Assembly (NCBI GenBank): GCA_963921825.1
Contig: OY997590.1
Location: 48,439,039 to 48,503,038, forward strand
Reading direction: 5' to 3'
Source of the DNA: Erodium maritimum
Lineage: Eukaryota; Streptophyta; Magnoliopsida; Geraniales; Geraniaceae
DNA: 64,000 nucleotides
Shown here: positions 54,126 to 64,000 of the stretch, piece after piece
Position numbering within the stretch: the stretch's first letter is position 1
How the letters are laid out: each line of letters begins with the position of its first letter
Translations under genes and position numbers: made by a program
Notes under the pieces: generated by a model
Told to the model about the DNA's origin: nothing
What the model saw: the letters and a program-made list of their open reading frames with translations, nothing else
The model's database searches: none

Positions 54126-55060
54126 GTATTCTTGCTATTACGTGCGACTGTTACAGTCAACAAGAAGTTGAGATTTATCAGTAAAATATTGATTGATACC
54201 ACATGGGCCTTTTTTATACGCCTTAGTAAAAAGAATTTCTAAACTATGGTTGTCATTGTATTATGTTAGACATGTGGATGGTGAAAGTAAAAAAAGTCAA
54301 AAATAAATATTTTGTGAGAAATATGAGATATGTCTATATAAGGGAGAAAAAAATGTGCATGAGAAAAAGAAAAATAAGCATATAGAATAAATACATATAG
54401 AAGACTATATACGAAAAAAATGAGTCATGTCGTCACACGCGATCCTCGTCTACTTCATTGTCTTCCTCCTCGAAGCCCTCATGCTTCTGTCTCTCGCCTC
54501 TCTAGTTCTCAACATCGCTGCATCTGAAGACCTGACAACCTCCAGAAGCGATTCGTAACTTCCTGTTGCGGTGGGTCTTCTGCTCCTCGTACTAGCTTCT
54601 CACGCCATCATGATGTGGTTAGGAGAATCTGTTCGACTAGCGTAATAGCTAGATAACAGGTCCTCACCACCGAGGACAATCAGGATTCGTTAGCAAATAC
54701 TTTTTTTGGCACGCACAATCAGGCGAGGTCTACTACACAACACTCCATGTGAAATGATATGTCCATGGGGATACAGGTTGCTGGGAAGGAACAACATCAT
54801 GACCCCTATCTGGTTTCCTTCACCAATTACTGTGATCCCTAATCGAATCGTGTACTTTTTTATCGATATTTCATAGTCCTCCCCCGAGGACCAAGCAGTA
54901 GTTAGACACCCGTATTTGTATCAAGTCGAATCAGGATTGATTCCCTTTGCCTTCAGATAGTTTGCTACTCCATTAGTTCCTTTATATGTGTTTCTAGTTC
55001 ATATTTTAGCTAAAAATAAATAAATTATTAGTACATAAATATCAAAGTGGGTATGCAATA
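54126..55060. other. Unassigned stretch upstream of a LINE ORF1 relic
   Basis: 54126-54420 is AT-rich and featureless. 54421-55060 is more GC-rich and may be the 5' part of the LINE-derived element that follows, but I could not place its start. Confidence 0.4.
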
Positions 55061-55699
55061 AAATTTCCTATTTCTGTGTGCACTACTTCTCCTCTAGAGA
55101 TTCTTTTTAGCCCTAGCTCTAGGCCTAGCCAACCAATGATGCCAACTTCTTTTCTGTCTGTCGTGTTTGTGACTGCCCCACTTCCTCCTCCACCAATGGT
55201 GATCACCACGCCTCCTGGTTCATCATACCCCCACATCCCACTTCAAAAATTATCAAACCGGTTAAAGCAAGGAGGAAGAGGATTCCAAAAACCCTCATTC
55301 CTCTTCCTTTTACGCTCTCATCGTCCTTAGCAAATCTGATGGAACCATCGCCTACGGTGGACTCTACTATAGTGATTTTCTCCTAATTTGTACCTTACCG
55401 TAGTCCATGAAGACCAAGCCATAGAGGGGTCATCAGCTGAAGGATACGACCCATGTCTTGGCGATCGATCCGCCACCGGGAGAAACGTCTCTAACCAGGG
55501 ATGGTCCTGAATCCTTGAGGACAACCCTTGAAGGTGCCGACTATGGCCATGAAAGGAGCTCTTGCTCCGGATGGGTTAATCTAAATCCTAGTCGGGCCCT
55601 AGTCTTTCTCAGGATGGCGCCTCTACCGGATGTACCACCACTAGTGGTATCCCTACAAGAAAGGTTTTCGACATACTCAATCACAGATGACAAGGACAC

Positions 55700-56400
55700 T
55701 AAGATTGTGGTACCGTTCACTCCGATGGATCCAATTGTTCTCGCCCGCCAACAAATATGGTATGGTGGGGAGGATGCTCACATCTCTACCTTTTCGGAAG
55801 GAATTCATGATGAAGGTCATAATGAGTGCCTAGGGACGTTCGGCTTCAGGACTTGTGATTAAGGACCTAGACTCGAGGGTCTTTTCTTTCTACTTTGGCT
55901 CGTAGGAGACTAAGGTTTGGGTTCGCTAGAATGAACCGTGGTGCTTTGATGGATACCCACTTATTTTAGGTGACATCGTGGATCCGATGGAGAAGGAGCT
56001 CCCCCGTCTAGATCGCCTTCTAATTTGGGTTCAGGCCAAGGTTCTGTCACCATTGGTCCGGAAAAAAGCAACCAAGGAAGTCATTGATGCGGCCCTAGGG
56101 GAATGTGTGGACATCCCTTGTGATCAATGGGGCTCTTACTGGGGTGGGATGATGAAGGTACATATCTGGATGGACCTACATCACCTCTTGCAACGAACCT
56201 TAGCCATGCGGATCCAGGAGTATCCTAAACTAATTAGGGTCACCTTGACCTATGATTGATTATCCACATTCCGCTATAATTGTGGTCTAATTAGTCATGT
56301 GGCACGGGAATGTGACCAAGAAGTGCTAGGGATACCCCTGTTTGATAAGTCCCCCCTAAAGATCAAACTGGGACATAACTATGCTACTCAATAAAGTACG
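55700..56400 (+). pseudogene. LINE ORF1 (DUF4283/zinc-knuckle protein) relic
   Basis: The frame from about 55978 reads LLIWVQAKVLSPLVRKKATK, then EVIDAALGECVDI, WGSYWGGMMKVHIWMDLHHLL, YPKLIRVTLTYD-stop, FRYNCGLISHVARECDQE. This is the order of plant L1 ORF1 proteins: DUF4283-like RNA-binding fold, basic strand pair, then a CCHC knuckle. The first zinc cysteine is Arg here (FRYNCG for FCYNCG), and stops interrupt the frame near 55859 and 56257. The protein would bind LINE RNA in an intact element. Confidence 0.75.
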
Positions 56401-56768
56401 GAGGTGTTGGCACCACCGAGGAGTCCTCCGAGATTTGTTGCATTTGCCCTGAACCCTCTACCTAAGGATCTCTTGTATCAAGGAAGAGGCCCAATAGTAA
56501 TCTTGAACACCTTACCTAACCTTTGGGGAAGGGATAAGGTGGTAGGGGGACGAATGGCTCCCGCCCCATAGATGAGGGACCTAGTTCACCGACTGGGTTC
56601 GTCAATTCTTCAAGGACTGCCCCATATGAGAAAATGGGAAATAAGAGAGGATCTGTAGAGGAACCACATGAATATCAGGCGAGGGCTGGTATGTAGTCTC
56701 GCTAGAAGGAATGTTAGGCAACCAAGGCTTCAAATATTTTTATCGAGAGGGATCCCTGGGAATACCTA

Positions 56769-56789
56769 CCCCCCCCCCCCCCCCCCCCC
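56769..56789. repeat. Run of 21 C
   Basis: Uninterrupted C tract in the 3' part of the LINE-derived element, the third long C run in the window. Confidence 0.85.
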
Positions 56790-57162
56790 TTCCTACTGTC
56801 GAGTTCAGGTTTGATCGTTCTCCTCACGGAGAAAAGAATCCCACCATGGGATTAAACATGGTTTATACACCATCTTGAGTGGTTCTCTACAGTTTGATTT
56901 TGCTTTTAATTTATGTATCGTTTATTTAAAAACTGATTATGACTACGACGATTTGTCTCAAAATTTATTGATCAGAGAACTTCTGGGAGTCTGTTCACTT
57001 TATCGACTCTTTTATTATTAATAAAATGTTATACCTTTCGTTCGAAAAAAAATTGGTTGTGTAATGTTTTTCCCGAAAAAACAAGAAATCTAATATATTT
57101 AAGTAACACGGTCTCTTTAGAAAATTACCCTTTATGTTAAAGAAGGAATGACTGGTAAGTAG

Positions 57163-58854
57163 TTTTTTTGAACGAAAAGTGCAATATTATAACTTCTTAA
57201 TAACGATTATATCGACGTGCCACGAGGAACATGCTCCTCGACCACGAAAGGCCAGTAGGATACCAGAGATCCTGAGGGACCTCAATAGTAATGGTGATGG
57301 TGGGAGGTAAAGCATCGTCTAGGGACCCCTCCCAAGGCCAGTCCCTGATGCTCAGTGGTGTATCATTCCTTTCCGCGGGGCCTCTTCCCCGTCTGTGACT
57401 TGGAACCCCAAACAGATGCAGGCGCCTCCCTCTCTAGCACTCCAGCAGCTGCGCTCCCACAGACCATGGGCGCTGGAACTTCAACAGGTCGTGCTCTTGG
57501 GTGGACGCGTCCTCCACCTCAAAACCCACTACGCTCTAGTGGCAGAAGGGCAGAAATCGAATCAACATAGAGCTGATCTCCACCCACCCCCACCGAATGT
57601 TCCCGTGTACAAAAGCTGGGCTTGCGGGTAGGACCACCCAGGGGGGCCTGTCGCGGGCAACTAGCTGGCATACTAGGTGGGAACTCGGGGACCCGGATTA
57701 GGTATCGGGTCCATTGTCACGCCAGTCCTTCTTCCTGGAGATAACCGAGCCTTAGGTATCGGGTCCATTGTCACCAGGCTTAATGTAATTGCCTCCAGCG
57801 CAACACCATCTCCGTCGTACTCCCCAGATGGCTGCAACTGAACCACCGACCGTCTGACGCGGGGGCGAGGCCCTCTCGTTGGATTGTACTGTAGCAGGCC
57901 TCTCTGATATACCGGGAGGTGGGTCTGAGGATACCGTGGTGAGGGAAATGCCTAGACTTCCCTCCGTATAATGGTGTTCATGCGATCCGGTACCTCCATC
58001 CTTAAGGCCAGAGACGAAGGGCCACTGACCCCATGAGCATGACCATGGGCGACCCCGTTGTAGGGTATCCAAACCCTACTCCGCCTTCGTGCCCAACCAC
58101 GACGAACAATCATGGAAGAAGCTTCCACCGTGCTCCTCTGCACCCCGTAGCGATCGCGGACCAGACGCTGGAATTAGGTTTGTACTATCGTGACCGAGGA
58201 GAATGCCGAGCCCACCGTCACGTCCCGGACCATCCCCGCACCCATGAACCGAGGAGGTACATACCTCGGAGGCGCACCCCCATTCCATGCACCATCCACC
58301 CTACCCAACAGAGCAAGGTCGTGGTGAGCCCAAGGCGATGAGCTAGGGTTCGACCGAAGAAGGGCGGCCTCGTGGTGTGGGCCGGAAGACACCACATGCC
58401 CCCGAACCAGTTCATCCCGACGTAGGTCTCCAAGCGGACTAGAAGGGGACCATCCTCGCGGACCAGAACACCCATCCCGACGCAGGTCTCCGAGCGGGCT
58501 AGAAGGAGACCGTCCACGCGGACCAGAACACCCAGCCGACATCGACTGGGAGGAAGCTTGGGGTCTCATAACGATCGGACTAGGAGTCGACGAAACCGTA
58601 GGAGGGACAGTGATTGAGAGGGAAGGCGGAGGTGGTGGTATGGACAACCAATCCCACCGGTATATATCCCCCACACCAGGTGTGGTTTGCGAAGATTGCG
58701 GCCGGATGGGATAGAGGAGCACGAGGACTACAATACCAAGAGCATCTGCAGGCGGTGCAGCAACGATACGGACAAGAAAAAGCTCTACAACGAATAGGCG
58801 ATAAGGTTAGGTCTAGAATCTCAAAGAACTAGAGAGAAAAAAAGGGATTGATGG
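57163..58854 (-). mobile_element. Family A LINE-derived retroposon (ORF1-type, no ORF2)
   Basis: Minus-strand insertion with T-rich 3' end at 57163 and an 11-bp TSD CTGGTAAGTAG (57152-57162 and 58855-58865). It is homologous to 50002-51755. The 182-codon frame at 58174-58722 holds a Pro/Ser-rich segment with two copies of a GPRGxSPSSPLGDLRRD unit (DNA period about 60 bp, 58420-58545). No reverse transcriptase. The DUF4283 part is absent, so only the ORF1 C-terminal part is kept. Confidence 0.82.
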
Positions 58855-58865
58855 CTGGTAAGTAG

Positions 58866-59285
58866 TTAGAGAAATTAAATGGAGGTTTCCATCCAATAAT
58901 CTATCAATGAAAGAAAAAGAGAACACTATAGAGAGAATAGAAATACGAGACTTTAACGAGGGTGGATTGTCAAGTAGTGAAGAAATGGAGCCGCCCAAGT
59001 TGACCCTCTCTTCTCATCCTCACACTTGGAGCAATATTGACACTCACTCGTGTCCAAAACCATCCACTTCTAATCACAAGATTATGTATATAAATTCCAA
59101 TCAATATCTATGGACAAAAATCTATTGTCTTTATTTCTCTTATTATAAAGTTAAACTGTGATTTTTTTTTTCTCTTTTAAGATGAAGGTAAACAATTAAA
59201 AAAAAGAAGAATTTTAAATTGTTAATACATTTAAAATTATTATATTTTTTTGAACAGTATTTGTTATTATCTCTACAAGCTATTA
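58866..59285. other. No feature recognised
   Basis: AT-rich spacer between two retroposons; short frames without motif. Confidence 0.5.
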
Positions 59286-59300
59286 AAAATGATTAAAGAT

Positions 59301-60606
59301 ACATTATTTTTTATTGGGTACTCTATTTCCTAACGAAGCGAGAGCGGCGGCTAGGGTTATGCCGCCGTGGCTCCTTGCTTCACCATAGTCATATCAATGG
59401 CTTGTTTCGGGAAGCTTGATCAACTGATCATGTTATTGCCTCTTTGGATATTGATGCTGCCGTGGGGGTTGAGGTGTGAAGAGAAGCAGGAGCACCTTGA
59501 AGAGATAAAAACGCAGAACAATGATTGTTCTGTGATTCCTCACATGGCGACGGCGGCGAGGTTCCTCTCCGGCAATGATCATGCGATGGTGTGCGGTGGG
59601 TCCGGGAACAAGGCGGTGGGGGAGTCTCCTCTGCTATCTCAGATCTCGAGCTTACGCGCAATGATCCCTTGTCCTGATCCGTCGCCCCCGATCCCCGATG
59701 GGGTTGCAACGATGGAGGGACGTCGGGATCTTGTGTTCTCCGTCACTATGGCGGTAGAACGAGGAGCATCGGAAACACACGCGCGTCGGCCGGAAACTCC
59801 GAAGGTAGAGGCGGTGGTCAGAATGGGAGGAAGAGGGAGGCGATCGAACCACGACACTGACCACCGGACGTGGAGCCGGAGTTCGGCGGGCGGGGGACCT
59901 GGAAGTGACGGCCGGGGAAGGAACCTACTTCTAGGGTTCTGGTGGAGCCGACGGGACAATCGGGCCGGTGGGCTGAACTAGTCAAACATAAGGCCCAAGC
60001 TGGGGCGGGCCGCAGGCGTATGGCAGACGCAGGCTCTTGGGCCGGGTCGGGTCAAGGGGTGGACCAACTGGGTTCCACGGCCGGATCGGGCCTCATATTC
60101 AGGGGTGGACCACCTGAGCTCCACAACCGGGTCGGGTCCACTAGATCGGACGAGACATCAATTATAGCGGCGGGGTGCTCTAAGCACCCTCGCCTCGCAG
60201 AATGAGTCCGAAGTGGTCTATAGGGGGGTCAGCCGGTTACACCGCCCTTTGGATGTAGGATGGCAGTGGTACCTTCAAGAACCAACTCAAGGTTCCCCTA
60301 CCAGCTCAAGGGTCAGCAATTCCGCACTTTGGAGCTCTACCTCTATCAATCTGGGGGGATACTCAGTCCACCACTATGACAACCTACAATGGGTCTGCTC
60401 GGTCGCTGAAACCCCGCTTGGAGCCGCTGCATCGGTGATCTTTGGACGCTGTCGCAATACTACCCTCCGAACACCAACTGATTCTACAAGAGCGCTTTTA
60501 TTTTATATTCAGTTTTATGTTCTGTTAGTACTTTCAATTTCCATATTGATATGTTTGTCAGATGTAAATATTTTACAATTATAATATTCTTCATATTTAC
60601 TCAAAG
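59301..60606 (+). mobile_element. Family C non-coding retroposon
   Basis: Bounded by a 15-bp direct repeat AAAATGATTAAAGAT (59286-59300 and 60607-60621). The 5' part is GC-rich (GAGCGGCGGCTAGGGTTATG). The part 60160-60480 matches the minus strand of 9700-9980 in the retroposon at 9459-10741. A 204-codon frame at 59367-59981 has no recognised domain and overlaps equally long frames on the other strand, so I do not call it a gene. Its last 181 bp are duplicated in inverted orientation at 61882-62063. Confidence 0.72.
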
Positions 60607-62063
60607 AAAATGATTAAAGATTAAATTATATATATATTTTACTGTTATATATACTTTTACGTTTTACATAGAAACGGTCTTTTGAAAAAAGTTTAGTTTT
60701 TTTTTGTCAGCAAATTATTTTTATAGAGATCCAAGTCTTTGAAAAAAAGACAGGGACAAGGGCATTGCCCTCATTCAAACCAGTTACAGACAAAGAGCAC
60801 TCCATCCAGGAGCCTCCAAACTAAACCCCAAACTGAAAACCCCCAAACCAAATCTAGGGAGAGCCTCACCGGCACCTCCAAACCAGTACTAACCAGTACA
60901 CAAACACCCCATTCCGGGAACTTAAAGGTCTTCAAACCCAAATCACTACCATGAAGCAAACTAAACAAAGCCCATACAGGGGCAACTACACTAACAAACA
61001 GGTTCTATAAACCAGAATTAACCATACAAAACAAACAAACACAAACCTAAAGATAAAAAAAAAGATCTTCCACACCAAACAGTGTCAGGCAATTGCACCC
61101 GCTCAAACAACACACTACCAGACCTCCACCAAACCCCATTCTCCCTGCTACCCAATCCCCCACCGATTAATCCTCAGAACAGGCCACCACCGGCCAGGTC
61201 AACTCGACCCAAACAACTCACGGTGGCCACACCGACTCACCGTGAGGCCCCAACAACTGGGGCAAGAGGAAAAAACCAGAGGAAACTAAGGTAGCAAAGA
61301 AATTAGGGGAGGAAGAAGATACCTCTGAAGTCGCCACGAACGATCTCCACTCCCGATTGCTCCGGAACCAGAGCACCCGAGGCCAACACCAACGGGAAAA
61401 TCGGACCCAGACCGCCTCCCCTACATCGCCGGAGAAGAGGAGAGGAGGACCCGAGTAAGCTTCAACCGAAACGACCAGAGAGAAGATCCTAGCACTCCAG
61501 ATCCACAGGCTCGACAGCCCCAACTTCACCAAACACTGCTCAGCTTCTCAGAGAGAAGCCCGCCGGAGCCAACACTCCAAGAAGAACCCAAGGGCGAGTT
61601 CGAGAAAAAAAACCCCCGACCCTCCTCCGGCAAAGGGCAAGAGGAAGAAGAAAACGAAGTAAGATGAAGCCGGAACTAAAGAGGAACGAGAGAGGGGTGA
61701 AGAGATCTCCAGTAGCGAGACTCGAACAGGTGAAGGAAAGGGGGCAGATCTGAGAAACAGGGGTTTCAGATCTAACCCCCAAATCTCACCCAAAACTGAA
61801 GGAGAAAAGATGGGAGGGAGGGAGGCTACCACCGACAACCGACTGACAGTAAAGTATATATAATTTAATCTTTAATCATTTTCTTTGAGTAAATATGAAG
61901 AATATTATAATTGTAAAATGTTTACATCTGACAAACATATCAATATGGAAATTGAAAGTACTAACAGAACATAAAACTGAATATAAAATAAAAGCGCTCT
62001 TGTAGAATCAGTTGGTGTTCGGAGGGTAGTATTGCGACAGCGTCCAAAGATCACCGATGCAGC
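60426..62063. repeat. Near-identical inverted duplication, arms about 220 bp
   Basis: The left arm 60426-60645 and the right arm 61846-62063 are reverse complements, differing by about two substitutions and one small TA-repeat indel. The arms contain the last part of the family C retroposon, its 3' target duplication and about 25 bp of flank. The spacer 60646-61845 holds a family B retroposon. Confidence 0.9.
60697..61845 (-). mobile_element. Family B retroposon in the inverted-repeat spacer
   Basis: Minus-strand copy: T run and TGTCAGCAAAT at 60697 match the 3' tail GATCAGCAAGACATAA at 62528. The GC-rich 5' end stops exactly where the right inverted arm begins. No TSD is present, in contrast to the complete copy at 52150-54102. 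Non-coding. Confidence 0.65.
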
Positions 62064-62501
62064 TTGTGTAGAGAAAGTTAACATGCTTCCTGACCGAATC
62101 CTAACATCTAGAAAAACTCTTTTGCATTGATGCTCTAACTTAAATGAATGAATATGATCCATCTTCCAAAGATTTAGTTTTGACGGGAAAAATTCTAAAT
62201 AGAATAAAACAAAAGATATAATAATATATGCTATAGAAAATCTGAAGTTGTAGAAAGTGATGATATGCAAATAATTCAAACTAAAGAATCTTTACCTTCT
62301 CATGAAAAAAAATCGTACCAACCCCGATGACGAGACAAAAGATGCTATAAGCTCTTCAATAGTTCATGAATATATTTGCTTTAAGCCATAAAATATTTGT
62401 CCTCAAATGTCTAAGATAAGTAAAAATTATGCATCTGTAAAAATAATGTAAAAAAAAAAATGGATACTGAAGGAAGCTTTGTACCTAAATTTCATGATAA
62501 C
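62064..62501. other. No feature recognised
   Basis: AT-rich stretch after the inverted arm; no domain or repeat seen. Confidence 0.5.
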
Positions 62502-62518
62502 TTTGTGGATTGATTTAT

Positions 62519-63657
62519 TTTTTTTGATCAGCAAGACATAAATTAAAAACTGCTCTTGGAGCAGGAGTGAAGTACAGAGAATTGAGCATCCCTCTCTAAT
62601 CAGGACCTCATGAACCAAGACCCACTTCGGGGTATGAAATCCCACACAGGGGAGATGAAGAAACCCACGCAGGGGTGATGAATGGTCTTAAAACCCAGAA
62701 AATGCTAACAATAAAGCACAAAAGAAGACCAACCGAGTACCAAAAGCCTAAACCAACACAGCCTCTAAACCCTAACCTCATCGGGGTGAAACTCCCATCT
62801 CAAGAATGCTGGCGGCCATCACCATCGGCTGAGACTGGTCCAAAGAAGGACCGGGAGAGAGAAGCCCAAAGAGGAAGGGAGTAGAGATACCTGCAGATCT
62901 ACAAACCTAAGCCCTGAGTCGCGCTCCTCTCCAAACGAATCGGCCAACACCGAACTCGCCATGAGGAAGGGAACCGGTATTTCTACACATGCAGACTTGG
63001 GTGGAGGCTGTAGATCTGGACTCCTCAGCACACACGGACCGCACGAGCTTAGGAGCTGGAACTGCTAGCGAAGGCTGGAGCACGGTGGAGGAGGACCGGA
63101 TCTGAGAGAATCCAGATCCAAGGCAGCCCCGGGGCTCGGATCTTCAGAGCACACGAATCAGAGGACGGTCAAGGAAGAACCGCGAGGATCTTCGACGAGG
63201 AGACCGGAGAAACTCGTCCCACTCCGGATCTGAGGAGACGTGGCTCTGTCGGTGTTGGAGGCTGAGACGGCGGGTCACCGGAGGGGGCCAAAGCGGGGCC
63301 AGAATGAAGAGGAAGAGGATGAAGGGAGCGATTGAAGCCCTAGATCCGCTCCAATCCGTTGGGAAAGGAGCTCCCACGGTAGATCTGAGGCTTCAAGAAC
63401 ACGGGAAGGAAAGAAAGGTCAGATCTGAGACCGACCAAGCAAGAGAGAGAGAAGAGAGAAACGGGGTCAGGGTAGGAAAGGAGGGCGAGGAAGGGGTGAG
63501 GGAGAAGAGGACACCGCCGGTGACCTCAGAGGAAGGAAGCCACCGGCGGTGGAGAAGACGCGGCGACGAGACTGGGAAGCGTAGACGATGGCTGGTTTCT
63601 AGAGAGAGGTCACTCCTTCTCTCTCTAGAAACCCTTGTGTTTGTGACCTCCCTCTCT
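62519..63657 (-). mobile_element. Family B retroposon with 17-bp TSD
   Basis: Minus-strand insertion bounded by a 17-bp direct repeat, TTTGTGGATTGATTTAT (62502-62518 and 63658-63674), with T-rich 3' tail at 62519. The 5' end carries the family CTCTCTAGAAACCC/GAGAGAGG stretch, forming a small palindrome at 63600-63630. Shorter than the copy at 52150 (1139 against 1953 bp), chiefly in the middle. No domain in its frames. Confidence 0.85.
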
Positions 63658-63674
63658 TTTGTGGATTGATTTAT

Positions 63675-64000
63675 GAAGTTGAGAGAGTGAAGAGGATATG
63701 AATATTGACAAAAGGTACCATAGCAATTGGCAAGGAAAGTCACAGCAGTGTGACTTAAATATGCCTTCCAATGCACTTGGCATGTAGACATCTAAAGCCC
63801 AAAAGCCCATAGTCAAAGTAGGAACCTAATTTTTGGCCCACCACAAAAAGAAAACATGACTGGGCTCTTACTTGCCTCCATGACACATCCCCTTTAATCG
63901 TCAAAACTTTTATGTAGACGAATTTCCACCTGAAAGGGGGAAATGGGGACTTACTTTCGACCCACTGCATTATATTTTTATACGTGCAAAATTCAATTGA
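63675..64000. other. No feature recognised at window end
   Basis: The flank after the last retroposon. Short frames only; it could belong to a gene beyond the window, but nothing supports that. Confidence 0.45.

Larger units (their letters stand above)
55061..57053 (+). mobile_element. Family A LINE-derived element with readable ORF1
   Basis: Plus-strand element with 3' tail CCTTTCGTTCGAAAAAAAA, the same as the tail at 51740. It encodes broken LINE ORF1 but no ORF2: the tail follows the ORF1 region within about 650 bp. The 5' boundary is uncertain and no TSD was found. A 21-C run (56769-56789) lies in it. Confidence 0.65.

Noticed and set aside
59367-59981. 204-codon plus-strand frame
   Set aside because: Inside a retroposon with a 15-bp TSD, with similarly long frames on the other strand, and no recognisable motif.
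60213-62279. Two frames encoding the same 50-residue C-terminus, as if a duplicated small gene
   Set aside because: The shared part is the inverted-duplicated 3' end of a non-coding retroposon; the two frames differ completely upstream and have no known domain.

Overview
This is a stretch of a flowering-plant nuclear genome, probably a eudicot; I cannot name the species. The evidence is three spliced plant genes with GT-AG introns, plant-type Copia and LINE families, PIF/Harbinger, hAT and Mutator-like DNA transposons, and TGGGCC-type promoter sites. There is a 200-N scaffold gap at 10891-11090. About four fifths of the window is transposable-element sequence, much of it nested, and many elements can be bounded to the base by their target-site duplications (TSDs).

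Host genes. (1) 15031-18466 (+): chloroplast LL-diaminopimelate aminotransferase (lysine biosynthesis), nine exons, 462 codons, intact. (2) 37783-41132 (-): proline iminopeptidase, eleven exons, 417 codons, intact catalytic triad. (3) 42680-45716 (-): an LRR-XI receptor-like kinase of the HAIKU2/RLK7 type, two exons, 971 codons, intact. The three genes look functionally unrelated to each other.

Region by region. 1-6114 is the 5' part of a broken Copia retrotransposon on the minus strand, lying in a broken LINE (6115-9365). 9366-10890 is one arm of a long-TIR Mutator-like element split by a small retroposon. After the gap come a LINE 3' end (11091-12150), a foldback MITE set in its poly(A) tail, and a 2.2 kb Harbinger-type element (12644-14863) that carries an apparently intact two-exon Myb/SANT gene but no transposase. 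This ends about 165 bp before the aminotransferase start codon. 18467-23231 holds a 96-bp hAT MITE and a retroposon split by a 2.5 kb solo LTR with internal minisatellite. 23403-25440 is a Pack-MULE-like element holding a Rab GTPase fragment and a nested MITE. 25731-29695 is retroposon debris. 30165-36660 is a second element of the same long-TIR family, split by a nearly full-length LINE. 41333-42320 is a LINE scrap between the two right-hand host genes. 46029-49930 is a Harbinger transposase relic hit by a hAT element and by a solo Copia LTR of the same family as that at 4430-6114. 50002-63657 is a run of short LINE-derived retroposons of three families, several with exact TSDs, plus a nearly identical inverted duplication at 60426-62063.

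The most notable items are the transposase-less Harbinger element with an open accessory gene beside a host promoter, the Pack-MULE pair, the LINE ORF1-only retroposon family, and the recent inverted duplication. I found no tRNA, rRNA, CRISPR array or evident new enzymatic system. Percent identities are eye estimates unless a count is given.
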